38,029 bases of DNA. Source: Deltaproteobacteria bacterium. Its GTDB lineage: Bacteria; Desulfobacterota; Deferrisomatia; Deferrisomatales; BM512. Both the position numbers and the translations under genes were made by a program. This document shows, piece after piece, positions 31,787 to 38,029 of this stretch (within the stretch, counting starts at the first letter, position 1; every line of letters starts with the position of its first letter). The notes beneath the pieces are model-generated. The model was not told the origin of the DNA and ran no database searches. It was given only the letters and a program-made list of their open reading frames with translations. The stretch lies in NCBI GenBank assembly GCA_002869005.1, contig PKTU01000063.1, positions 1 to 38,029 of the forward strand. Direction: 5' to 3'.

Positions 31787-33079
31787 ATGAATTACTGGAA
31801 TGAAAAATTCGAGACTATGGGTGTGGAGGAGATGCGCGCTTTTCAGGATGAGAACCTCGCCGCGACCGTGGCATGGCTCTATGAGCGCGTTCCCTTTTAC
31901 ACCAAGGCTCTCGACGAGAAGGGGGTAAAGCCCGCGGATATAAAGGGTGTCGGAGATCTGGCGAAGCTGCCGTTCACGGTCAAAACCGACCTTCGGGACA
32001 ACTACCCTCTGGGGCTTTGCGCAGTTCCGGTAAATGAGCTCGCCCGCATACATGCCTCCTCCGGCACCACAGGGAAGCCGATAACCGGACCTTACACCGA
32101 AGCCGACAGGGACCAGTGGGCCGAGTGCATGGCTCGTACTCTCTACGCCCAGGGTGTGAGGAAGGGCGACGTTATACAGAACGCTTACGGCATGGGCCTC
32201 TTCACCGGCGGCCTCGGTTTCTTGCTGGGCGCTGAGAATATCGGCTGCTGTGTTGTGCCCTCCGGTTCCGGCATGACCGACAGGCAGATAATGCTCATGC
32301 AGGACCTGGGCACGAAGGCGCTCTTCGCCACCCCTTCCTACACCCTCACCATCGCCGAGCGTGCTGAGAAGATGGGCGTGGACCTAAGAGCGCTTCCCCT
32401 TGAGATCGCTTCCTGCGGCGCGGAGCCCTGGACGCTTGAGATGAAGGCGGACATTGAGCTGCGCATGGGCATAGACGCCCACGAAGCCTACGGCCTCACA
32501 GAGATGATGGGCCCCGGCGTCGCCTTCTCCTGCTCTGAGGGCAAACTCCACATCAACGAGGACCACATCCTGCCGGAAATAGTTGACCCGGACACCCTTG
32601 AGCAGCTTCCCGTGGGCGAGCAGGGCGAACTAGTCTTCACGGCTATTCAGCGCCGGGCGATGCCCCTGCTTCGTTACCGCACACGCGATATAACACGCCT
32701 TGTCCGCGAGGAGTGCGCCTGTGGGCGTACCCTGATTACGATGGAGAAGATTCTCGGCCGCTCCGACGACATGCTCATAATCTCCGGCGTCAACATCTTC
32801 CCGAGCCAGATTGAATCGGTGATTTTGGACATGGGCGACTATGAGCCGCTCTATCAGCTCCGCGTAACCAAGAAGGGCTATCTCGACAAGATAAAGGTCG
32901 AGGTCGAGGCGAAACGTGAGTTCTACGAAGGCGGCGCAGACGCCCTCGCCATGATGGCCGGCAAGCTCAAAGCCAAGCTCAACTCCGTCATCGGCATCGG
33001 CATGGATATTGAGATATTGCCCATCGGCACCATCCCGAGAAGCGAGGGCAAGGCCAAGCGCGTCTTCGACGAGCGTTAG
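31787..33079 (+). CDS. paaK: Phenylacetate-CoA ligase family enzyme
   Basis: This 430-residue adenylate-forming ligase has the short PaaK architecture. The phosphate loop is ASSGTTGKPITGP, the A5-type motif is HEAYGLTEMMGPG, and the hinge region ILGRSDDMLIISGVNIFPSQ leads to a PaaK-type C-terminal domain. It would convert phenylacetate or a related aryl acid plus ATP and CoA to the acyl-CoA. GGAGG immediately before the ATG at 31787 decides the start among three in-frame candidates. It is 73 bp after the thiolase and presumably on the same sigma-54 transcript. PaaK homologues with IorAB and an ACT protein are often found in anaerobes that use aromatic amino acids; the true substrate may be broader than phenylacetate. 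Confidence 0.9.
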   Translation: MNYWNEKFETMGVEEMRAFQDENLAATVAWLYERVPFYTKALDEKGVKPADIKGVGDLAKLPFTVKTDLRDNYPLGLCAVPVNELARIHASSGTTGKPITGPYTEADRDQWAECMARTLYAQGVRKGDVIQNAYGMGLFTGGLGFLLGAENIGCCVVPSGSGMTDRQIMLMQDLGTKALFATPSYTLTIAERAEKMGVDLRALPLEIASCGAEPWTLEMKADIELRMGIDAHEAYGLTEMMGPGVAFSCSEGKLHINEDHILPEIVDPDTLEQLPVGEQGELVFTAIQRRAMPLLRYRTRDITRLVREECACGRTLITMEKILGRSDDMLIISGVNIFPSQIESVILDMGDYEPLYQLRVTKKGYLDKIKVEVEAKREFYEGGADALAMMAGKLKAKLNSVIGIGMDIEILPIGTIPRSEGKAKRVFDER

Positions 33080-33086
33080 AAAAGGG

Positions 33087-33145
33087 GCAGGGGACCGGCG
33101 GATATTGACCCGCTCAGGCGGTAGCTTTTAACCGGCCCCTTGCTT
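33087..33145 (+). other. Long imperfect inverted repeat after paaK
   Basis: GCAGGGGACCGG (33087-33098) and CCGGCCCCTTGC (33134-33145) pair imperfectly around an inner CCGC-TCAG-GCGG stem. No T-run follows. It could end the paaK transcript in a Rho-assisted way or form part of the regulatory region of the next sigma-54 promoter. Confidence 0.3.
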
Positions 33146-33185
33146 TCCCTTAAGGCCGCGCCCGGTAAATAAGGGGTCGCGGCCG

Positions 33186-33201
33186 GGGCACGCCGCTTGC
33201 A
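33186..33201 (+). promoter_or_regulatory. Sigma-54 (-24/-12) promoter of the ACT-iorA genes
   Basis: GGGCACG-CCGC-TTGCA differs from the sigma-54 consensus only at the first base. The invariant GG (33187-33188) and GC (33199-33200) are 12 bases apart start to start. The start of transcription is expected near 33212, about 54 nt before the ACT gene. No copy of the TCACCA dyad was found upstream of it. Confidence 0.75.
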
Positions 33202-33265
33202 CGTTATGCGGCTTAACGCAAGAGCCCCGCTTTCATGGGGCGGCGAAGCCAAGAGAGGTGACGAT

Positions 33266-33709
33266 ATGGCACTGAAACAGATTTCAATTTTTTTAGAGAA
33301 CTCCCCGGGGAGGCTCCTCGATGTAACCAAGGCTCTTGGGAAAGCGGGCATCAATCTGCGCGCGTTGTCCCTCGCCGACACAGCGGGATTCGGCGTTCTG
33401 CGCCTCCTTGTCTCCGACGCCGCGGCGGCTCGCAAGGTCGCTATGGAGAAACACTGGCCCGCCAGGGTCGATGACGTTATCGCGATCAAGATTCCCGATA
33501 CCCCCGGCAGCCTTGCCGAGATACTTGAGCCCCTGCGGAAGGCAAAGGTGGATGTAGAGTACATGTACGCCTTTACCGGCTTTTCCACCCATCAGGCGGT
33601 GATGATCTTCGGCTTTAAGGACGTCAAGCGCGCGAAAGAGGTGCTAGCTGAGTCGGGCGCCGAATTGCTTAACGCAAGCCAGTTCGCCAAACTCTCAGAG
33701 GAGGGCTGA
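33266..33709 (+). CDS. ACT-domain protein (tandem ACT)
   Basis: This 147-residue protein has two ACT-like units. The first, QISIFLENSPGRLLDVTKAL, carries the Gly-Arg-Leu loop typical of ACT amino-acid sites. The second begins near residue 70, IAIKIPDTPGSLAEILEPL, with the matching Pro-Gly-Ser-Leu loop. Proteins of this type often neighbour phenylacetate-CoA ligase and indolepyruvate oxidoreductase genes and probably sense aromatic amino acids. The ATG at 33266 follows AGAGGTGACGAT; an upstream in-frame start at 33197 would overlap the sigma-54 promoter and is rejected. The next gene starts one base after its stop. Confidence 0.88.
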   Translation: MALKQISIFLENSPGRLLDVTKALGKAGINLRALSLADTAGFGVLRLLVSDAAAARKVAMEKHWPARVDDVIAIKIPDTPGSLAEILEPLRKAKVDVEYMYAFTGFSTHQAVMIFGFKDVKRAKEVLAESGAELLNASQFAKLSEEG

Positions 33710-33710
33710 T

Positions 33711-34646
33711 ATGTCGAACTCCTATGAGCCAAAGAGAATTGGCGTAATCGGGGCGGGGCCCGTTGGCTGCGTGCTCGCGGCGCATCTCGCCAACGGCGGG
33801 TATGAGGTCGTGCTCTGCGATATTGTCGAAGCGCTTCTTGCCCCCGCGCGTGACCCCGGGATCAAGGTGACCGGCGCCGCCGAGCTTACCGCAAAGGTTG
33901 CGGAGACGATAACATCAGTAGATGATTTTGCCGCTAACGTGCCCGACCTCATCTTCGTAACATCCAAGGCTACGGCGCTTCCCCTAATCGCCTCGGCGAT
34001 TCAGAACTTCCACAAACCGGGCCTCTACGTTGTAAGCTGGCAGAACGGGATAGACACGGAGCGCGTACTCGCGGAGTACCTTGGCAGCGAGTGGGTGATG
34101 CGCGCCGTGGTCAATTTCGGTGTCGGCCTACCTGAGCCGGGCCATGTCCACATGGGCTTTCACCACCCCCCCCACTGGATACAGGAGCTTGACGAAGCCG
34201 GCTACGATGCGACGGACAAGGTTTGCGAGGTGCTCACCAGCTCCGGCCTTGAGACCCGCCATGCCGACCGCCTCATCGACAAGGTTTGGCAGAAAACGAT
34301 CCTAAATGGAGCGCTAAGCTCGGTGTGCGCGGTAACCGGCAAGACGATGAGCGGCGCCCTCGAAGACCCATTTCTCTATGAGCAGATTGAGAACCTGGTA
34401 AAGGAGGGGATAGCCATCGCCCGCGCCAACGAGATTACCCTCGGGTGGGATTATTTCCGCTGGGCTATGAACTATCTAAAGAGCGCGGGAGACCATAAAC
34501 CCTCCATGCTCGTCGATATCGAGAATAAGCGGATGACGGAGATTGAGTACATAAACGGTCAGGTCGTCCTGTACGCCGAGATGGCGGGCGTGCCTTCACC
34601 CTACAATTCAATGATCAGGGCGATGGTTAAAGCCCTTGAGCCGTAA
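33711..34646 (+). CDS. Ketopantoate reductase-like (PanE/ApbA) oxidoreductase
   Basis: This 311-residue NAD(P)-dependent reductase has an N-terminal Rossmann domain (RIGVIGAGPVGCVLAAHLA) and a catalytic-Lys strand FVTSKATALPLIA. The helical C-terminal domain has DKVWQKTILNGALSSVCAVTG and MTEIEYINGQVVLYA. The latter matches the substrate-binding TEIDYxNG region of PanE. Its position between an ACT protein and an acyl-CoA ligase, one base after the former, is odd for pantothenate synthesis. It may reduce an aromatic or branched 2-oxo acid or act on a CoA-pathway intermediate. The family call is firm; the substrate is open. Confidence 0.87.
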   Translation: MSNSYEPKRIGVIGAGPVGCVLAAHLANGGYEVVLCDIVEALLAPARDPGIKVTGAAELTAKVAETITSVDDFAANVPDLIFVTSKATALPLIASAIQNFHKPGLYVVSWQNGIDTERVLAEYLGSEWVMRAVVNFGVGLPEPGHVHMGFHHPPHWIQELDEAGYDATDKVCEVLTSSGLETRHADRLIDKVWQKTILNGALSSVCAVTGKTMSGALEDPFLYEQIENLVKEGIAIARANEITLGWDYFRWAMNYLKSAGDHKPSMLVDIENKRMTEIEYINGQVVLYAEMAGVPSPYNSMIRAMVKALEP

Positions 34647-34661
34647 AGGAGAACCAGCCGT

Positions 34662-36176
34662 ATGAATATGGTTGACGCACTGGACCGCGGGGTCCTCTTT
34701 CACCCTGACCGGGAAGCTGTCGTATGCGGTGAGAAACGCTTTACATACAAAGAGCTGGGCGCGGCGGTGACACAGATGGCGTTGGGGCTGAAGTTCCTGG
34801 GCGTGGCTGAGGGCGACCGTATATGCCTTTATCTTCACAACCGCCCGGAGTTTCTCATCGCGCTTTACGGAGCCCTAAAGATAGGGGCGGTATGCGTCTC
34901 GCTATCACCGATGATAAAGGCCGATGAGGTTGAGTCTTTAGTGAACGATTGCGGCGCTGTAGTCCTAATCACCGAAAAAGAGCTAGGGGTTAACATACCC
35001 GCAAGGGAGCTCATCCCCACCGTGAAGACCATAGTCGGTATTGACGGGGTAGCCTCCAACATGGATTGGGAGACCCTCCTCGCTGACAGGGCTGATTCGC
35101 TCGACACGGCGAACCTCTCCCCCGATGCGCCGGCGACCATGATCTACACCTCCGGCACGACGGGAAAATCAAAGGGTGTAGTCCTCTCCCACGGCAACCT
35201 CGTCTCCAACACCAACGCCGCAAAGTACATGTGCGGCGTGAAGGGTGAGGACCGCTCAATCTGCTTTTTGCCGATGTCCCACTCCTTCGCGCAGAACTTT
35301 ATCTCCAACTCGACCATTCAGGCGGGCGGCTGCATTGTGATCCTGAAGGCTTTTGAGATGAAGAGCGCCCTTGAGACGATGGCGAAGGAGCGGATAACGC
35401 GCTTTTATGCGGTGCCCCCAATATACATACTACTCATGGAGACTCCGGAGGCCGTAAAGGCGCTTGAGTCGGTGACCTACTGCTTTTCCGCGGCATCCTC
35501 TCTGCCCGGCGAGGTCGCAAAAAAGTGGAAGGAGCGGTTTGGGCTTACCATCAACGAGGCTTACGGCCTCTCCGAGACAAGCCCCTTCGCCACCTACAAC
35601 CACGAGATACGTCACAAAGTGGGCAGCGTCGGTACCCCAATCATGAATGTAGAGCTGCGCATAATGGACCCCGAGGACAATGAGGTCCCCTTGGGCGAGA
35701 TGGGTGAGATTCAGATAAGGGGGCCCAACGTCATGCTCGGCTACTTCGGCAAGCCTGAGGAGACCGCCGAGGTTATGGTCGAGGGCGGCTGGCTGAGGAC
35801 GGGGGATGTCGGCTATATCGACAAGGAGGGGTATCTCTTCCTGGCCGACCGGATAAAAGACATGATCAACAACGCGGGGCTAAAAGTGTGGCCGCGCCAG
35901 GTTGAGGAGGTCATCTACTGTCATCCGCTGGTGCGGGAGTGCGCAGTTATCGGCGTACCCCACGACGTCTATGGCGAGACAGTGATGGCGGTGGTCTCCC
36001 TCGTCGAGCCAGATGGAGTCAGCGGCGAGGAGATTCGCCTGATGGTCAAGGAGAAGCTCTCCGACTACAAGGTGCCGAGGGTGGTTAAGTTTGTTGACGA
36101 CCTCCCGAAGAACGCCACAGGCAAGATACTAAAGCGAGAGCTGAGGGCCATGGAGCTTGCCGGTAAAGAAAAATAA
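34662..36176 (+). CDS. Acyl-CoA synthetase (AMP-forming), FadD-like
   Basis: This 504-residue class I adenylate-forming enzyme has the ATP phosphate loop IYTSGTTGKSKGVVLSHGN and motif A5 NEAYGLSETSPFATYNH. The hinge is WLRTGDVGYIDKEGYLFLADR. The C-terminal catalytic Lys lies in LPKNATGKILKREL. The length fits medium/long-chain or aromatic acid-CoA ligases. It could activate benzoate or another aryl acid, since no other dedicated benzoate-CoA ligase is seen in the window. The A8/A5 sequences do not let me fix specificity. AAAGGAGAACC gives a strong ribosome-binding site, and the gene is 15 bp after the PanE-like gene. Confidence 0.9.
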   Translation: MNMVDALDRGVLFHPDREAVVCGEKRFTYKELGAAVTQMALGLKFLGVAEGDRICLYLHNRPEFLIALYGALKIGAVCVSLSPMIKADEVESLVNDCGAVVLITEKELGVNIPARELIPTVKTIVGIDGVASNMDWETLLADRADSLDTANLSPDAPATMIYTSGTTGKSKGVVLSHGNLVSNTNAAKYMCGVKGEDRSICFLPMSHSFAQNFISNSTIQAGGCIVILKAFEMKSALETMAKERITRFYAVPPIYILLMETPEAVKALESVTYCFSAASSLPGEVAKKWKERFGLTINEAYGLSETSPFATYNHEIRHKVGSVGTPIMNVELRIMDPEDNEVPLGEMGEIQIRGPNVMLGYFGKPEETAEVMVEGGWLRTGDVGYIDKEGYLFLADRIKDMINNAGLKVWPRQVEEVIYCHPLVRECAVIGVPHDVYGETVMAVVSLVEPDGVSGEEIRLMVKEKLSDYKVPRVVKFVDDLPKNATGKILKRELRAMELAGKEK

Positions 36177-36196
36177 AGAAGTCTCTTTAATAAACG

Positions 36197-36213
36197 GGAG
36201 GGCAGGGCCCTCC
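36197..36213 (+). other. Perfect GC-rich hairpin between ligase and iorA
   Basis: GGAGGGC (36197-36203) and GCCCTCC (36207-36213) form a perfect 7-bp stem with an AGG loop, 26 bp before the iorA ATG. No T-run follows, so it is more likely an RNA-processing or attenuating stem than a terminator. Confidence 0.35.
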
Positions 36214-36238
36214 GAATAGAAAAGAACGGGAAAATCAG

Positions 36239-37999
36239 ATGAAACAGGTCCTTTCAGGAAATGAAGCGATTGCCAGGGGCGCATGGGAGGCGGGCGCGAC
36301 CTTCGCCGTCGCCTACCCCGGCACACCCTCCACCGAGATTCTGGAGAATGTCGCCAAATACTATGGTGATGACGTATACGCCCAGTGGTCTCCAAATGAA
36401 AAGGCCGCGCTTGAGGTAGGTGTCGGCGCTTCCGTCGCAGGGGCCAGAACCCTCGTTACGATGAAGCACGTAGGCGTAAACGTAGCCGCGGACCCGCTCT
36501 TCACCGCCGCTTACACAGGCGTCGGCGGCGGGCTCGTCATAGTGACCGCGGATGACCCCAATCTGCATTCCAGCCAGAATGAGCAGGACAACCGCAACTA
36601 CGCTAAAGCCGCCAAAATTCCAATGCTCGAACCCACCAACTCTCAGGAGGCCAAAGACTTTGTCCGTGTAGCCTTCGAGTTGTCGGAGAAGTACGACACC
36701 CCCGTCTTTTTGCGTACCACGACCCGTATCTCCCACTCAAAATCGGTGGTCGATCTGGGCGAGCGCACAGAGATGGAGAAGGTCACCCAGTTTGAGCGTG
36801 ACAGCAGAAAATATACGATGTTACCGGCGTTTGCGCGGCCCAAGCACCCCATCATCGAGGATAAGCTAAAGAAGATCGCGGCTGAATACTCGGTATCAAA
36901 TGGCATAAATACAATTGAGATGGGCGACACAAAGCTCGGCATCGTAAGCAGCGGCATTTCCTACCAGTACGCAAAGGAGGCTATGCCAGGCGCCAGCTTC
37001 CTCAAGGTCGGCATGCCCTATCCGACACCCGTCGAGTTGGCGCGGGAGTTCGCAGGCAAGGTCGATGAACTGATCGTTGTGGAAGAGCTGGACCCCTTTT
37101 TGGAAGAGGCCTTCATAGTCGCGGGGATCAAGGTATCCCACGGCAAGGATTACTTTCCGATATGCGGCGAGCTCTCACCGGTGCTCATCTCCTCAAAGCT
37201 GGGCGGCGACATGAACTCTGGCGGGGCGCCCAAAGAGGGCCTACCCATACGTCCTCCGGTGCTCTGTCCCGGCTGCTCGCACAGAGGCGTCTTTACAATC
37301 TTGAAGAAGCTGAAGGTCTTCGTTACAGGCGACATCGGCTGTTATACCCTCGCGGCGCTGCCCCCCCTTGAGGCGATGCACACCTGCCTTTGCATGGGCG
37401 GCTCCATAACGATGGCGCACGGTATGTCCAAAGTACTTCCAACCCCGGAGCGCAATCAGGACAAGGTCGTCGCGGTTATCGGAGACTCCACCTTTTTCCA
37501 CTCCGGCGTAACCGGCCTCATCGATATGATCTACAACGACGGCAACGCCGTGGTGGTCATCCAGGACAACCGCATAACCGGCATGACCGGCGGGCAGGAA
37601 AATCCTGGTTCGGGCCACACTCTCAATGGTATGGAGGCGCCGGAGATCGATTGCGTCAAGCTATCGGTAGCCCTTGGAGTTAGCCCTGAAAACGTACGCG
37701 TAGTCAGCGCCTACAACTTAAAGGAGATTGAGGACGTAATGAAAGAGGAGCTAGCCAAGCCCTCTCCCTCAGTCGTCATAACCAAGGACCCCTGCGTCCT
37801 CCAGTACAAAGTCAAGGATGAGCCCTATAAGGTCGACCGTGAAAAATGCACCGGCTGTAAGAAGTGCATCGGCGTGGGCTGCATCGCACTGTCCATGGTC
37901 GTTGAAGGCGAGGAGAGGTTCGCCGAGATAGACCCCAACTTCTGCACCGGCTGTTCCGTTTGCGCCCAGGTGTGTAAGTTCGATGCCATCGTAAAATAG
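36239..37999 (+). CDS. iorA: Indolepyruvate:ferredoxin oxidoreductase, alpha subunit
   Basis: This 586-residue thiamine-diphosphate enzyme oxidatively decarboxylates aryl-pyruvates to aryl-acetyl-CoA with ferredoxin as acceptor. The N-terminal pyrimidine-binding domain has VAYPGTPSTEILENV and QWSPNEKAALEVGVGAS. The diphosphate-binding domain has RPPVLCPGCSHRGVF and VIGDSTFFHSGVTGL. The C-terminal 2[4Fe-4S] ferredoxin domain has CTGCKKCIGVGCIAL and CTGCSVCAQVCKFDA. All domains are present and the length is normal. The beta subunit (iorB) should follow. An AAAGGAG ribosome-binding site lies at the very end of the window, with AT at the last two usable positions of a probable ATG. Confidence 0.95.
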   Translation: MKQVLSGNEAIARGAWEAGATFAVAYPGTPSTEILENVAKYYGDDVYAQWSPNEKAALEVGVGASVAGARTLVTMKHVGVNVAADPLFTAAYTGVGGGLVIVTADDPNLHSSQNEQDNRNYAKAAKIPMLEPTNSQEAKDFVRVAFELSEKYDTPVFLRTTTRISHSKSVVDLGERTEMEKVTQFERDSRKYTMLPAFARPKHPIIEDKLKKIAAEYSVSNGINTIEMGDTKLGIVSSGISYQYAKEAMPGASFLKVGMPYPTPVELAREFAGKVDELIVVEELDPFLEEAFIVAGIKVSHGKDYFPICGELSPVLISSKLGGDMNSGGAPKEGLPIRPPVLCPGCSHRGVFTILKKLKVFVTGDIGCYTLAALPPLEAMHTCLCMGGSITMAHGMSKVLPTPERNQDKVVAVIGDSTFFHSGVTGLIDMIYNDGNAVVVIQDNRITGMTGGQENPGSGHTLNGMEAPEIDCVKLSVALGVSPENVRVVSAYNLKEIEDVMKEELAKPSPSVVITKDPCVLQYKVKDEPYKVDREKCTGCKKCIGVGCIALSMVVEGEERFAEIDPNFCTGCSVCAQVCKFDAIVK

Positions 38000-38017
38000 C
38001 GCGAGAAACGGAAAGTT

Positions 38018-38029
38018 AAAGGAGAATAT
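38018..38029 (+). promoter_or_regulatory. Ribosome-binding site of the next gene (probably iorB)
   Basis: TAAAGGAGAATAT ends the window about 20 bp after the iorA stop. Spacing suggests that an ATG begins in the last two bases or just beyond. The identity as iorB is inferred from the usual iorA-iorB order. Confidence 0.4.

Noticed and set aside
1-38029. tRNA, rRNA, CRISPR arrays or integrase/attachment sites
   Set aside because: None recognised on reading both strands; small RNA genes could still be missed without a covariance search.

Overview
The window looks like chromosome from a strictly anaerobic, aromatic-degrading bacterium, probably Desulfobacterota (Deltaproteobacteria) or a close relative. 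I infer this from a complete class II (ATP-independent) benzoyl-CoA reductase operon in the order bamB-C-D-E-F-G-H-I, the genes for the next ring-degradation steps, sigma-54 regulation and the use of selenocysteine. No marker gene fixes the taxon. Codon third positions are GC-rich throughout, except around a small AT-rich toxin-antitoxin locus.

Layout. (1) 1-3818 (+): tail of an alpha/beta hydrolase, a DUF432-like protein, an MscS-type channel, a CorA transporter and a SpoIIAA-like protein. (2) 3833-4762 (-): cation diffusion facilitator. (3) 4903-5627 (+): HigB/HigA-like toxin-antitoxin pair with its own promoter and palindromic operator. (4) 5646-10058 (-): thioesterase, transglutaminase-like protein, and an NtrC-type response regulator with a soluble GAF/PAS histidine kinase. 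(5) 10301-12488 (+): two BadF/BcrA/BcrD-type ATPases, a two-cluster ferredoxin and an unknown 79-residue protein. This resembles the activating half of a class I (ATP-dependent) benzoyl-CoA reductase, but its catalytic subunits are not in the window. (6) 12591-24152 (+): a near-consensus promoter with a palindrome at its start site, a small AbrB-like DUF2080 protein, a GNAT acetyltransferase, then bamBCDEFGHI. (7) 24251-30133 (+): thiolase, SDR, dienoyl-CoA hydratase (bamR), amidohydrolase, hydroxyenoyl-CoA dehydrogenase (bamQ) and ring hydrolase (bamA), closed by a strong intrinsic terminator. (8) 30211-38029 (+): two sigma-54 promoters driving thiolase + phenylacetate-CoA ligase, and ACT protein + PanE-like reductase + acyl-CoA ligase + iorA. 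iorB probably starts at the window edge.

How the genes work together. BamB (W/Mo active site) with BamC would reduce benzoyl-CoA to the 1,5-dienoyl-CoA. BamD/E/F (HdrBC-, HdrA- and MvhD-like) and BamG/H/I (NuoE-, NuoF- and NuoG-like) would supply low-potential electrons, presumably by flavin-based bifurcation. BamR, BamQ and BamA then hydrate, oxidise and hydrolytically open the ring, and thiolase/SDR steps follow. The sigma-54 module appears to feed arylpyruvates or arylacetates into acyl-CoA intermediates.

The main special points are two in-frame UGA codons in bamE and bamF that read as selenocysteine, each followed by a plausible bacterial SECIS hairpin; the orphan class I-type ATPase module beside the class II operon; and a readable regulatory layout of two -24/-12 promoters, an upstream inverted repeat and a local NtrC-type two-component pair. 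No tRNA, rRNA, CRISPR array or insertion sequence was recognised.
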